The notes under the pieces: model-generated
Told to the model about the DNA's origin: nothing
The model's database searches: none
The model's input: the letters and a program-made list of their open reading frames with translations, nothing else
In this document: one piece after another, positions 12,342 to 27,398 of the stretch
How the letters are laid out: each line of letters starts with the position of its first letter
How positions within the stretch are numbered: the stretch's first letter is position 1
NCBI GenBank assembly: GCA_018907035.1
Contig: JACCIC010000139.1
Location: 186,001 to 250,000 of the forward strand
Direction: 5' to 3'
Origin: Sycobia sp. Sy_11
Taxonomy: Eukaryota; Arthropoda; Insecta; Hymenoptera; Epichrysomallidae
DNA: 64,000 nucleotides
Position numbers and translations under genes: made by a program

Positions 12342-15300
12342 CTAAAGGGAGGCGAGAGAGAAATTCGCATTACGTATACATAATATAAATACGTATATAC
12401 CGGTTTAATATATGTACATATGCAAAGCAAAAACATTTATATACACAATTACCCACTCATTATGAAGAAAACTTTAAAAAAATCTTAAGTATATATTTCC
12501 CACCTCCATTGCTTCGATTTTTGTCATTATATAATTCGAGTGTTTGACATTGCATATACAATATATGAAATCAATTGTTGGATATCTACATCAATGTCAT
12601 ATTAACTATGCAATATATTTTTTTTAATTGTTATTCACAAGCGATATTGAAGCTCTTTCTATCATCAAATATTCCCAGAATCCACTGAGATTTAAATAAA
12701 TTTCTACATCATATTCGTAGATAACTAATATGATAAATAAATCAATGCTAGATAACAATAACAATCGTTCTATTGTGATTAATTTGTTGATGCCCAATTA
12801 TATTGAAAAAACGTGAGATTAAAACTAGAAAAATTTAATAATATCATACTTCATAATCCTACAAAATTTTACTTCTAAGCATAAAGTTCTTGAACCACAG
12901 TTATGTAAATAAACAATCTAATTATTAAAGAATAACTTATTCAATGTGAAATTCTTAAAACAACCATTTTTCAACTAAAGAGTGAGGTAATTTATGATAT
13001 ACAATAATCATATAAAACGTCATTTTTTACAATAGCAATTCTAATTGTTGATAAGACCTTTCATAATGAGCCTCCAACCACATTTTGAATTTTGGCTTCA
13101 CATCCTTGATTCGCGATCCCAAACGATATAAAATACGAATTATCATGCTTTGCTCTTTAATAGTGACGCATGTTCTAAACGCCTTTCGATGCAAATAACC
13201 GAACTAATTTCCTCCTAATCATAAGATCATCTATTCGGTAATATATTATAATACAGCGATGCGTTACTCCTGTAGGTCTATCGAGTTGTCCTATACATTT
13301 CGGGTCGTAGGAAAAAGTAGTAAGTGCGGGCGAGCGTATCTACAGATATACGAACTACGTACCATTCTTCAAAGACGTCTTCCCGCCAGAGAGGGCGCCG
13401 AGTGGCAGAGCGCCAGTAGGCGTGAGTCCCTTGAGTTGCAGCACGCTCTCGCTCTCCTCCCTGCAAGAAGAATAAGCAACGTGAAATATCAAACACGGAG
13501 TATGTCTATACTTGTAATTCACGCGCGTTTTTTTTATCGTCCGAGCGACGAAATTCAAACGCAGTTCACTCTCGTCAAGCTTTGCACGCTTTTTGAAATA
13601 ATCGTCGCGAAATTAGTATACATATTCAAGGAGGAATAGCGCCATCTATAAGCCTATTGTCGCAGTATTAGTAATAGAGAAATTTCATAAAATGAAATAG
13701 ATGAGAAAAAAATTTTTTTTTTTGAATAACCTAAGATTGTATGATTCGAAAACCAATGTATTTGACTCATTAATACAAATTATTCAATATATTTTGGTGT
13801 ACTTTTTGTTGTTTAACGGCCATGACCAGTTATACTTATCAAGCGTAGGCAATCTTCATTTGCAAGGAATTACATTCTGCGAGGTCTATGACGTCTATCT
13901 GGTAGTACGACATAACGACTGCAGAGCAATCCTGCTGCTTCCGAAGTTAAGGGTCAATAAAAAATTCGCTCAAATTTTATTCTAAGAAACTTTTCCTTTT
14001 AAAATATTATAAATTCAAATTATATGATTTAAATTTTAAAATCTTTATCTGCCACACGCTTTGAATTTTTTAATGAAACTTTCAGCAAACATAATGCATT
14101 GTAACATTTTTACTCAAATAAAGTATATAAATTACACATTATTCTCATGAATTTGCATCAATACATTTATACATTACACATATAATTGCTTTGTAAATAA
14201 TAAATTGTATTTAATACAAAACAAATCTCTCATTTAGTTTTTTACTCATGCGGATTGTAAATCGGAATTAATTTATGCATAGATCTAAAGTAATCACGGG
14301 TAGTTGTGCGAACTTTTACTATTCTCACGTCAACGTTTTCATCTGGACATTTAAAAAATAACCGTACTTTATTCGGTTAGTTAATTCATATTTGGCACTG
14401 CCAAAAATGTGGCAATCATCATATCCGCCAATGGCTCACGATCATTCGTAATCTTTTCGGCGTATGCTTTGTATTAAAATCTACTCGTCTCTTTATAGCG
14501 AAATGCAGCGCGCGCAGCATTATATGCAATACACTGACCTGAGGACGGAGAAGACGCGGGCCATTTTGCCGATTGCTCTGATCTTGTTCCGGATGACCTC
14601 CTTGCGTAGATTGGCTGCTGCACCTGGAAAAGTGAGATCGGCCCGGATTAGCCTTCAAATCTTGCCCTCAGCTTCGATCGGTCCGATGCGACGCGTTTGC
14701 CAAGAATTATTAGGCGAGCGCGCGATGTTGTGTTTGCGTGTATGTAAATAGGTGTCGGTAACGTGTCCGGGCACGCGAATGTGTCGTGCAGGTGGTATTT
14801 TGCGTGCATACGTATTTGAGGAAATCCACGATATCTTTCTTATATCGAATTTGATGTCGCAATTCAGACATTATTAAAGATTTTTTTTTAGACTTATTTC
14901 ATACACATTTGGTACGACTTGAATTTACTGATTTTACGGACTGCTCGGAAAAGTATTGGCAAAATATCGTATCACAGTGGATCGATATAAAAGAATGTAT
15001 TTTCCATATTTCCAAGTACTTTTTGAAGTGTTTGAAAAAGTTACCATATTGACCGTATGTGCATGAAATCAAAAGGGACCAATAAAAAGAGATTCATAAA
15101 GTGTATAATATATGATATTTTGCACGAATAAAAATTAAACTCACTCATCACTAGTGAATATTCATTGATAATTTTAAGATAACTATACATTGTAAAACAA
15201 AAGTTGCACCTCTTTTAAATGTGTATAAATCGTTCAACGCGTTGCTGCATATCAGAGAAAAATTATATCGATGCATTAACTTTTCCATGCAGATATGAAA

Positions 15301-15449
15301 ATTTGAGTTACATAAAAGTTCATATCTCTCATTCGACGTGGATTTCCTCATAGACTGGTGCAACCATCCTCGGGGCACCGGCGAGGGCAGCGGACAAAAG
15401 CGTTATCAAACGCAATGCGCGTGCAATCGGAGCGTGCTGTCGCGTAATT

Positions 15450-15506
<57 letters not shown>

Positions 15507-16589
15507 CATGTAAGCGGGAGTTATCTTGCGTTTTTTTTTTAGTTTGGGTCGAGGAGACAACTGGAAAAGGAAGGACCAATTCACAAGTGACAGCTGCGCG
15601 GCGTGGATGAAGCTGAAGCAGCAATTGTCTCCTAATATAGGATGGCTTATAAATATGGAAATGTTGAAAACAACTCGTAAGACTTGAATTTGAGATTTTT
15701 TCGCGGCCGTTTCAATGGCATTCGGGTCAACGTTGGCACTGCCATGATCTCTGCCCACATGGATCTTAAGAGGTCAGCATGATTTTTTGTTAATGGGAAC
15801 TGTTTGTTATGGACCTCGGAAATGAGACGATCGACAGTTTTTGGTTAGGATGATCACATTGATCATTCCGAAAATTACTAAAAATAGCGGTGGGATCGAT
15901 ATGGCGCTAACAAAGGATCTAAAAGCAACTTTATGCCAATTAGAGTAATTTTTTGGAAATTACATTCGCCATATTGGGTACGATATTTTAAAAATGAGAA
16001 TTTCGCAATCAGTCATCCAAATAAGATTTGCGTACAATTGTTCTTGCAAATCGTTCTGGTCGAATTCTTTTGTAATGTTGAATAGTCCATCTTGGATTCA
16101 TGATCGGCAACCTCGAAAATGACGGTATAGAAGATTTAATGAGAACCGATCAATTTTCTCGACGAAACAATTTTCTTGTGATACCTTAACTTCATACCGT
16201 TAATTCAAAATTTTTTGAAAGAGACAAGGTCAAAGCCGATTGTGAAATTTTCAGCTGATCCGATATTTTTGATTATTCAATGATAAAATGTCAAGCGAAT
16301 GGCCACGAAAATCTCATTGCCAAATAAGACGCTGAGCTTTATGACTGAAAATATTAGGGTCAATACGAAGCTACGGCACTTGAAAGCTCTACATATACTA
16401 TCGCTATGGGAGCGGTGCTAGATCGTAAATGTTCTTTCGCACCCAAGCAGCGTTCCAATTTTTGGGACTCCGCCCGCACTTTTAGAAGCCTTTGCGATCT
16501 GTACTTTGTACGAGAACGTACGCGCGCGTGCACACACATCAGGCACACAAGCTGCATACACAATCCAAGAGCTAAGGCACGAAAACTCT

Positions 16590-16683
<94 letters not shown>

Positions 16684-16775
16684 GAGAGCTCGTGCGTGTA
16701 TACTACGAATGCGTAAGCGTTTCATATAATACGAGGCCGTGGTATTAAAAGTTCATGGGCATGCGCAGTACAGAA

Positions 16776-16826
<51 letters not shown>

Positions 16827-19800
16827 TACACACACACATACGCACAATAGCATCATAAATATAGCTAAAAACAAGAACCCTTAAAAGCCCTTGAGCGTGC
16901 AGATGCGAGGCAGGAGGGAGCAGGACTTTCCGCGTTCGAGGACAAAAATTCGTCATTCGGCTTGGTGATCACAGGCGGAGGAAGGGATCGGACTTGCATT
17001 GGGAATGAGCAGGCGTCAACATTCTATCTTTACATATCTAGCCTCGTACACGTGGTTCTGATATATATATCTACGCGTATATTTCTGCTCGTTTATTCAT
17101 AACTTCCAGGACATCTGTTTACGATCATTGCTGTTCGATTATCTATTCTTCAAAGTCGTTGAGTAAGAAATTTCACGAAATTTAGGCGCACTCGGATGCC
17201 GAATTATTCCTCTTAATATGAATGTACGTTTATTCCCTCGGTCGAAAGATGAGCGCCGAATGAAGAGCGAATATCGAGTTTTGTCGCAGCGCGTGAAACG
17301 ATGAAACGAGTTGATTCTGATGGTTCTCTATCCCGTAATCGCTGTCACGAGTTGTTTAATAACTGTTTTGGTTAATGGACTTGAAAAACCACGATGACGT
17401 AAAGAAATTTCAAGAAAGGGAAGGCACGATCGATCTAATACATATATTCGCATAATCGATTAATAGCACTTTTTATGAAAAATTTGGGCCTTCGAAAGGT
17501 TTCCGCTTCATTTGTCGTCGGCAGGTGTGTGCAGTATTAAGAAAATGATTCTTGCAATAATACAAAGTTATTTTTTGTTTTTTCAGCATTAATATACTTT
17601 ACCGACGTGACAAAGCGCGCGACTTTTGTTTATACCAAGAATCGGTGATCGACATTTTTAGCGCTTCCGTTATTTTGTTTTTTAGTTGATCTTTCTTATA
17701 CGTGCGCGAAATAGCCGCATTGCGTCCGAATGAGAACCTTCTGAAGTCAGTCGTTGAATTGTTCAAAAATGAAAAATGCTAATTATTTTATTTCGTTCGT
17801 CCTGGAAGTTTTGACCATCGCCTGGTATAACATACTGAATACGTTGCTGTATAAAATAGAATTGAATTTGTTACTTTAACATTGTACTAGGATTCAGTGG
17901 ATTTATGAATCCGGCCTCGTAGTTTTTGAGGATAAAATAACGACTTCTTGATATCAGTTTCAGAATACTATACGCATACGGCAGAAATATACGTCATGTA
18001 ACGATAATCATACATGTTCCAATTATACGTTTCATTATCCATTTGATATTGTCCGATTAATTAACATATATAATATATGCATCACAGGAGTGAGTAGGCA
18101 TCCCATATGTTTTTAAGACAGCTGATCACGACATCTGTTTCAATAGCGCATCGAATTCCTGACTCAAGTTCTAACGAAAATGTGAAATGCAGATATGAAT
18201 AATATTATTACATTAAGAAAATATTAATGTAATGTAATCCCTTGCCATAATCAACAAATTCATAAGTATCCACATTTAGAAGTACCAAGTAACAACCCGC
18301 TGACCTAGAAACCACGAATCTCGATATGTAAATGTGCGGTAAAACATTGGCATAATGTAGGCATTCAGTTTCTGCGACTGAGTTTCGTTGATCGGAATTT
18401 TGGAGCTGTACAAGATGGAAATTTGTACTTGTGGTTAAGCTTTTCTCTATTTGCAGCTGATTTTCAAGGACAATGGCCAATTTTACATTCGAATTTCCGT
18501 TCGTAATTAATGGCCATAACGTCTGAAATCGACAACAGCGATATTTGAATCCCTCTGTCTGTAATTTAGTCGAAAATTCGATGAGCTATTGAAGTTCGGG
18601 ATCGGCCACTCGAAAACCGCGGAACATACTGACATTTGTAGAAACGGAGTCCGTTAGATGCTCGGTCCACGCACAGAATCGTACGTCTAAATTATTCACA
18701 AAAAGGCCAAACTATCTATGTGTATACGTGTGGTGCGGTTGTTTTTTTGTACTGTGATACGTGTCGATACAGTGCCGACGGTGGTCGATGTGTCGCATCG
18801 ATAACACCACCATCCTCCCCCTCCCCAGTCATTTTATCATATCGTGTCCCAATATTACAGATAAACATTCACATATTACATATACATACAATAATACACA
18901 TAGAGACATTATTGGTATCCATAGAGGTTTGGCAACTCACCGTACGCGGCGATTCGATGGGTTTTTTTTTTTTTTTTTTCGGTTTGTTTTTGCGGTCGTC
19001 GCAATGTGCGTGATGGATGCGGAGAGGAATGCGGCGGCAACGGCGGCAACGGCGGCAACGACGACGTCGTGAGTGGAGGCGGCCGGTCGATCGGCCAGCG
19101 AGAAGCAGGCGGGCGTATAATATAGCGGCCACACAATGCAGAGGGGCGGCGCACGTATACGAACGGCCGTTCGAATCGGGCGGCGTGAGTTGGTTTTTTT
19201 CGGTTTTTTTTTTGTTTTTTTTTTTTTTTTTGTTTAGGAACAGAAGTACCAAAAACGTGAGAGCAGCATTCAACGGTGGCCACCGTGTATTTATTTTTTA
19301 ATTTATAGACATATATATGTATGCAGTTGGCAGTAGTAGAATATATATATATATATATACACGCACACACATATATATATATATGAATACATATATATAC
19401 ACATGTACGCGGCAGTGATTTTTTTTTTTGCATTCACGGATGACGATCCAGCCGTTGGCGTACACGCACACATATATATTTTTTTGGTTGGTGGAAGTAG
19501 CAGCAGTAGTAGTAGCAGTAGTAGTAGTAGTAGTAGCAGAAGTAGGTGTAGTTCGAAAAGTAAAACAATACATAGAACAGACGAAAAAAACATGTGCACT
19601 GCGTCAATAATACATTCTCAAGCATGTGCGTAAAGATAATAAAGATATAATTAAGATATAAAAATATTCTATATATATATTTATAAATTTTTAAATGATT
19701 ACATATAACTGTTGTACAGTATACGTTATATGCATATGTTACAATTGCCGATTTATTTATAAACAGACGTCTAAAAGAAGTGCTTGTTTATTCACTTCCC

Positions 19801-20090
19801 TTCAACTGTCTTTATAACCAATTAGATGTATGCATATAATATATAAAGGGGAAGGGGGGGGAGAGGTTTGCGAACGAAGCAGCGATTACACCTTCAGGAT
19901 GCGCGAGGCTAATACAATGATAATACTACTTTCGACAGTCTCGCGTCCCGCGCATTAAGTTATTCTAAAAGCTCGATTAATCAAAGTTACGAAGCGCCTG
20001 ACGGCCATAATTAATAATATGCGAGAAGCGCAAGAAATGACTTTGGCCTCGGTTGTATATCTTGTATACGGCAGTATATATATACACACA

Positions 20091-20140
<50 letters not shown>

Positions 20141-21120
20141 AACTTATATATATGTATATATGTAGATCGATGAATTTTCAAGGGTCGCGAAAAGTTTAGT
20201 CCTCACAACTGTAGAAGAACCGGGCTTTTTTTTTGGTAATTTTTAGACTACGTAAGTTATAATAAGAGAAATTGTTAAAATTAAATTTAGAAGGTCTTAA
20301 AAATCTGTTGGTACTAGGCAAATAATTTATTACAAAAAAAAGGTAAATGTTGTTTATAAAGTGTACTTTTTACTTTAATAAATGCAATACGTATATTGTT
20401 TTAATATTATTACTTATTTGTATTTACAGCTACACGCATACGCGGCGATCAAACGAATTCGTTTCTTCGAAAAAGAGTTTGTTTAACAAAAAATGAATAT
20501 CGTTCTAAAAATGCTTGGAGGATGATTTGAGACGCGCGGCGAAAATAAAATCATGTAAGCGCTCCTGTATATGAGTGGCATAGCATAATTAAGCTGAAAA
20601 TCCTGCTGATTAGATTGGAGTTCTCTTGCTTTTTCGTTTTATTTTTTTTTAATTCTTAAAATAAGTCGACGAATTACCGAGGAAGCATTTCCGTATCTTA
20701 AAGGGCTATATCGAGTTCGTTTAAGTTTTCCGTACAGCAGAATTCCCTTGGTAAAGATATAAGCTCAACTTTCTCGATATGACGATTAATTGCATCCAGT
20801 GCATTATTGCTTTTAAAAAAATTCGATACATTAAAATTTATCACGTTTTTATTAAAACTTGAAAAATTAAAGGATGAAAGGCTGTACGAATGAATTAAAA
20901 TTTCTTTCCCGAAAAAACTCTTTCGTCGGCTGAAATTTGCGCAAAATTACGGAATCATTGACAAAGAGAAAGGAAAGGATGAAAGCCAATTACGCGTTTT
21001 CTATAAGAGACCGCCGCCATACGCTTCCTACGCAATTTTCCCGTAAAGAACGAGGCTGCATATACCTCTTCCATTTTTCGAGGGTACGCTAATGCGACTC
21101 TATAACACTTTTTCTGTATA

Positions 21121-21168
<48 letters not shown>

Positions 21169-23207
21169 GCATGTATGTATATGTGTATACGTGTACGCAT
21201 ACACGCTTAGCCTCGCGTCACACGATTGACCTAATTTTATCACAGATAAAATCAATATTGTATACGAGGCTGAAGTGTCGCATTATACTTGGAAAGTAAC
21301 CCTTCGAGCTCATTCCTAACAGCGGCCAGTTTGCAAATAGTTTTATAAAGCCACTCGTAACGTCGCCCGAGCCCGCCCCGCGCCTGATGCAAAACTTTCC
21401 AGAATAATACGGCACCGGCCGCCGACCAATCGAGGCGAGCGAAGCATCTCGCACCGGCGCGGACTTTCGGTATTAGCGGGCGATGCGAGCGCCGCGCGAG
21501 CGAGCGAGGAGACATATTTTTCCGAGTGCAAAATAACGCGCACCGAGGGCGGCGGCACTCCAACGATCTGAACAAAGCGCTACGAAATGAATGAGTAATT
21601 AATCCGACCAATAAATCTTCAACGCGCGAGTGTTGCGTCGATTCTTACACCGACTGTTGTAAAGTTGCAATTTGAAATCCCATTTTAATTTCTCAATATC
21701 AAAACTTGCATTTCACGCCCGTATATCGTAATATAATCTGTGGTACGCATAGCAGATCTTGAAAAATACATATAGGATCTCGCGGAATATAGCCAACAAC
21801 GATACGATTAGACGTATATATCGTTCAAGTACACTCGGTCGATCGAACCGTCCCGCCGTATCGCACGGACGCGTACGTACGCGTGCGTCCATAAATTTGA
21901 CGACGTCCGCGATTCTCGCCAATTTCCGTCCCTCGTTACGACTCTTCCGTCGCGTTAGTTTCAGCTCGGACTTTTCGACCGAGGCGCAGCATCCGTTTCT
22001 TGACGAGGACTCGTCCCGCGCCCCCGACAGTGCTCGGACCGCCCGACGAGCCGGGCGCGCGACCCTCTCGTTCTGTAACCGATGGCCTCGCGTGAAAATC
22101 AAGCCGCGCGCAGTGCTAGCGATAGCGACGATAATGATAATAATAATAATAATTATAATAGCAATAATAATCATGACAGTAGCAGCAATAACGAAACGCG
22201 CCTCTTTCTCTATCTCTCTCTCTCTCTCTCGCGTAATCGCTGCTCCGTAACGCGTATAAGCCCGCGCTCCGATATTCCGCAAAGCGTCCGCGCGTCGGAG
22301 TGTCACCGACGTCACCGCAAGAGATAACTTGGCGCGATGCTGCGTCGTGCATTCTATTACGCGCGCAGATAGGCCTGCGTGTATATATATATATATATAG
22401 TTAGGGAGATGGCGCGGGGGAGGGGGGAGGCGACCAGCCTTGACCCGCGCGACCGTCCGTCGGCGCATCAACGCTTTTCCATATGCACACACGCGCGCGC
22501 GCGCGCGGATCGCGAGCTTCGTACTATCGAGATTTCCTCCTTCCTCGTACTCCTCGCGGTTCTTTCTCCCTCTCGCCCCTCTCTCTCTCTCTCTATCGCG
22601 ATCGCGCGGAAATTTTGGGACGATCCGCGCACGGGCGGACAGTGGCGTTCTGTTAAAAGGTTTTCGTAGACACACGGGGGGAGAGGGCTGTGATGCGCCG
22701 GGAAACGAGAATACATAATTCGAATTTCATTTGTTTTTTGTTTTTGTTTAGTTTGCTCTCCTTTAAACACGAGCGGACCCGTCGCTGTTCGTTTATCATA
22801 AAGGTAGTTTCTGCATGTAAATAAACACAATTGATTTTACATAGACATATATGTACAAAATATCGAAGTAATACAGCAATCTATATTTCACTGCACGAAA
22901 TTGTTGATTTCTTTTATTTACACGGGGGGAGTTGCATCGATTGAAAAATTTCGTTGTTGTTGTTTTTTTTTTATTTTTTTTTTTTTATTTCATTGGCCAA
23001 AAAAAAGCGAAACGTTGATTACGGCTCACGTACTGCGCTGTGTATTCATTTATATTGTTGAAACTTCTCTCGCGAACGCGTATCTGAAGGACGGGGAACG
23101 AAACGAAAAAAAAAAAAAAAACAGAAAAAAAAATGCATTGGCACGCGCGCATGGAAATTTAGCCGGACGATTGGAGCTATGTTGGAGTGCAACTTACACG
23201 GCAACAG

Positions 23208-23251
<44 letters not shown>

Positions 23252-23662
23252 TACATATATACTATATATATAGTATATACACCATATATATATACGGATG
23301 GATGTATACAATGGATTTTATTTTTGAACGCTCGATACAAACGGTATTAATTCACAAGAGTATTTTCCGAGCTATGCGTCCTAAATATATATGCATATAA
23401 TAAGATCGTACTTTCTGTTTTTTTTTTTCATTCAATTTTAAACCCGAATCGAAACACCATTTCAATAATAATAATAATTATTATTATTAATATTAAGAGA
23501 GGGGAAATAAAAGTACGGAATCGGTGCCTAAATATTTATTTTACTTAAAATCATGAGCGTTAAAGATGAAAAAATACGCGTACACTATCCGGATAATGCG
23601 ATGCGAATGACACTCCGACTCGCGAGCAGCCTTATAAAAAAGCTCCTTAGATAAAGAAGCAC

Positions 23663-23703
<41 letters not shown>

Positions 23704-24682
23704 TCGCTGTACGTGGGGGGAGGGGGGTGCTTTCGTCGCGCGACACTTAAGACTAGAAATTCGTCGATGGTCTCCGTACATACTAATATATTTTGGAGAT
23801 TGCTAAGAACTGAAAGCATAAAAAATTAATTATAGAGTATATAAATACATAGATATATGGTATATTAGTGAAGAGTCAAAGGTCAAATGAAAGAAGCGCG
23901 CGAGCGGTCTTGGCGACTTGCGAGACATCGATCGGATTACTTTGAAAAAAAAAAAAAAAAAAAAATAGTCCCCCGTCTCATTTTATGTCGTTCCATCTAA
24001 GTGTAAAAATTTCGCGTACAAGAGTCGATACGTTGCCCGATCCCTTTAGCGCGTCGCCAAGACGCGCTCGACGCGATTAAAAATGTTCTTCCTTCTCTCA
24101 CGACACAGCGAACAAAATTTTTCTTTCATTGTTTTTTTTTTTTTTTTTTTTTGTTTGCTACGGTCGGTCGAGGAAAAATCCGTTAAGAAACAAATATTCA
24201 CTTCACTCAAAATTCAAAGGTCAAAGATCAAAAGCTATAAAACACAGCTAAGAGACACATAGGATATACATTATAAGATAAGTTCTTTTTTTTTTTTAAC
24301 GCCGAAGTTAACAAAAAAGAAAAAAACCAAAAAAAATGTAACACAAAATCAAGAACAAAAACAAAAACTCCCTAACTCGTCCGATTAGTCAGATGTAGCA
24401 TGAATATTTATTACTCGACGCATAAAAAATGTGTTATTTGTAAATAAAACGGAGAGAGAGAAAGGAAATTACTATGACACAGGTTACTTGCTATAGAGAA
24501 ATATCTAATTTTGGAACAGGTCGAGGGGCGTGGTAATAATGCTACAGCACGGTCTCCCTCAATTCGCTTCCTCTGTCGGCTGGAGATTAACGGGGAAAGA
24601 GAAAAATCAAGTGCAACAACAAATAACGGCAATGGCAATCATAAAACAACAAAACAAAATTAACGGGCGAACAAGTCACTGT

Positions 24683-24722
<40 letters not shown>

Positions 24723-24769
24723 TGGGAGTCCGATTTTAAGCATGCGGTTTTGTTTCGATTTCCAGCTTG

Positions 24770-24821
<52 letters not shown>

Positions 24822-24963
24822 GTTGGCATGTAGATTTTCACAGACTTGTCGGGACATAATCAGTGTAAGGGGGTGGGTGGGAAGGGTTGAACAAGATGAG
24901 AAAACAACCAAAAGTGCAGAAAGGCTGCGAATACGTATAAAGAAAAAGAATGAAAGAAGTTTG

Positions 24964-25022
<59 letters not shown>

Positions 25023-27336
25023 AAATAAGGGGAGACGAGATAATTAAAACATATGTGTTAATGTGGCATTTTGAAGAAAGTGTTTCGTGCGCTTTGTGTA
25101 CGCAGGTAAATACGAACCAAAGGGGAAGTGTATTAATATACATATATATAGAGAATTCGCCGAAACTCGCGCAAATACCGCCCGTCGACGATTTTGATGC
25201 GCGCTGCGCGCGCCCGCTGGTGGGCGAGGCGAAGGCGGCGACGCCGTGAGGAGAGGAGGTGGAAATAGGGGGGGGGGCGCGGAGGTCAAGTATTAATTTC
25301 AAAAACTCGTTAAAATTAAGCGAAAGGATTGCCGGCGTTTCGTTGCGCTAATTGCGCGGCGCGGAATAACTTTTAATTGTACAATCTCGGCGGGGACCCG
25401 ATTATTCGAAGAGGGCGGTGGTGAGGGGGGTTGGAGATAGGCGGCAAAGGGATTGTCGTTTCAAAGGGGAAGAATTGAAGAGGGTGGGGGGGGCGGAGGA
25501 ATGAAAATAAAATAGCATTCAGATAACGTGCGGGTTCTCGGTGTGTATTATATGTGTTAATCGACGTGGTGAGAGACAAGGATAGGGGAGGATCGAGAGT
25601 AGGGAGGGAGGGATGGAGGGATGAAAAAGGGTTTCGTATTTGCGAGCCGACGATCGCCCGATTGGAAATAGTACATTGGTTCGTTTTTTTTTTCTCTTCA
25701 TTGTTGCTGGAAAACCCCTTTAATCCCATCGAATTTAAGCGAATTAGAAACAGGATTACTCGTCGAATCAGATTAAGATGTCGGCTTTTTGAGACTTTCA
25801 ACTAAAATTCCCGTGATTGAGCCGAATAAAAAGTTATCGGAAACTTGTCCCGTTCGTCAATAATAATAACAACAATAATAATATGGATTTTCGAAATATT
25901 ATATCTCTGTGTCCGTAGGTCGATATCAATAAAACAAATGTATTGATCCCAAGCGTTATTCGATTGAATTAACCGATGGAACTGTCGAAATTGATATGAA
26001 ATGTACGTAAATTATACGCGCAGGATTTAGATTTAAAATACGCCTCGTCGAAATTTTTCAAGGTACAAATAATAATTGTAATCGGAAAACTCTACTCTTT
26101 CAGTATGCTTGCGTTGTACCGATTTTAATCGAGAGAAAGAGAGGGACAGAAAAATCACCGTTGTCACAGTTGGCAGAGAAGTATTGGAAGCCAAGATATT
26201 TGAATTGATATTCGGGGTCATTTGGCGTTGCTCTCTTATACCGAAAAATTAAAAAAATCATCCCTATCCAGGGCTTACAACTGACATATTGTTTTACATC
26301 TTTGCCCTAGTAATAAGGGTGGTTTTCGTTAAAACATACTACAAGAATTTATCTAATATTGTCGAGATCAAACCGAAAATCATTTACTTTTCGCGACTTT
26401 CCAATCCTTCGACAGGGAGTTTTTTTTTTGAAAAATTTTAAACGATAGCTTATTTTTTCAATAGAATTCTCGTCCTAAGCCATTAGAATGATTAATTAGA
26501 TGCACAAATATGCCCGTTCATTTGCATTTTTTTGTTTTGTAACTTCTCTGCTGAAACTGTTAACGCAAGCGCGCAAAGAACCGGCTGCCAATGCCCGGTT
26601 CATTCGTCGTATCTCTGCATATTGCGTATATTTTATAGAAATTCGAATTGCGACGAGGATCTATTGCTTTCGTCTCATCTTGTTTCATTGTTATAAGCTA
26701 GGCCGACAACTCGAGCAGTCCTTACAGGATGTTAAATCTGAGTTTATTTTCGTTGCTCGATAATCCGCAAGATTTTCCAAAAAGCAACGACAAGAATTGA
26801 CGTTACGCCGGTCCTTCCAACGCCCAGGACTGGGAATCCCGGGCCGACACGAAACGATGATCGATGCATTTTGTATCTATATATATATGTATATGGGTGT
26901 ATGGGTATGTGTGCGCGCGCTCGTTTGTGTATACCTGCACGTACGCGTACGGGAAGAACGAAAAAATAAGCCGAAATTGATGGCTGGCTCGTTCGGCTGC
27001 GGCTTCGCGTGAAGATACCTTTCGGGCCCGGAGTATATTATAAATAACACGCGGCGCGTACTTCCACCGGCGATCGGGGAACGCGCGAGGGGTGGCGCCG
27101 TGCGCAGCGCCATCTCCAATTACGCGCGTCCTCCGGTATAATAGACCGAAGCCGAACTATCGGGAAAACTGCGACGCGGATGGGTCTCTCTGTATAACTC
27201 GTAGCGCTCCCACGCCTCCACCACCCCCCCCCTCCCATCCCTCGCGCTGCCTCCGCCGCCCTTCCACCATCAATTAATTACATTCCATTACGGTTAACTG
27301 CGTTATCGATGCCGATCTGTATGTGTATATATATAT

Positions 27337-27398
<62 letters not shown>

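Noticed and set aside
21713..22675. 320-codon open frame on the minus strand as a gene
   Set aside because: Arg/Ala-rich with Ile-Tyr and poly-Ile runs from TA and ATT repeats; overlapping frames on both strands are also open, as expected of stop-poor GC-rich DNA. No recognised domain.
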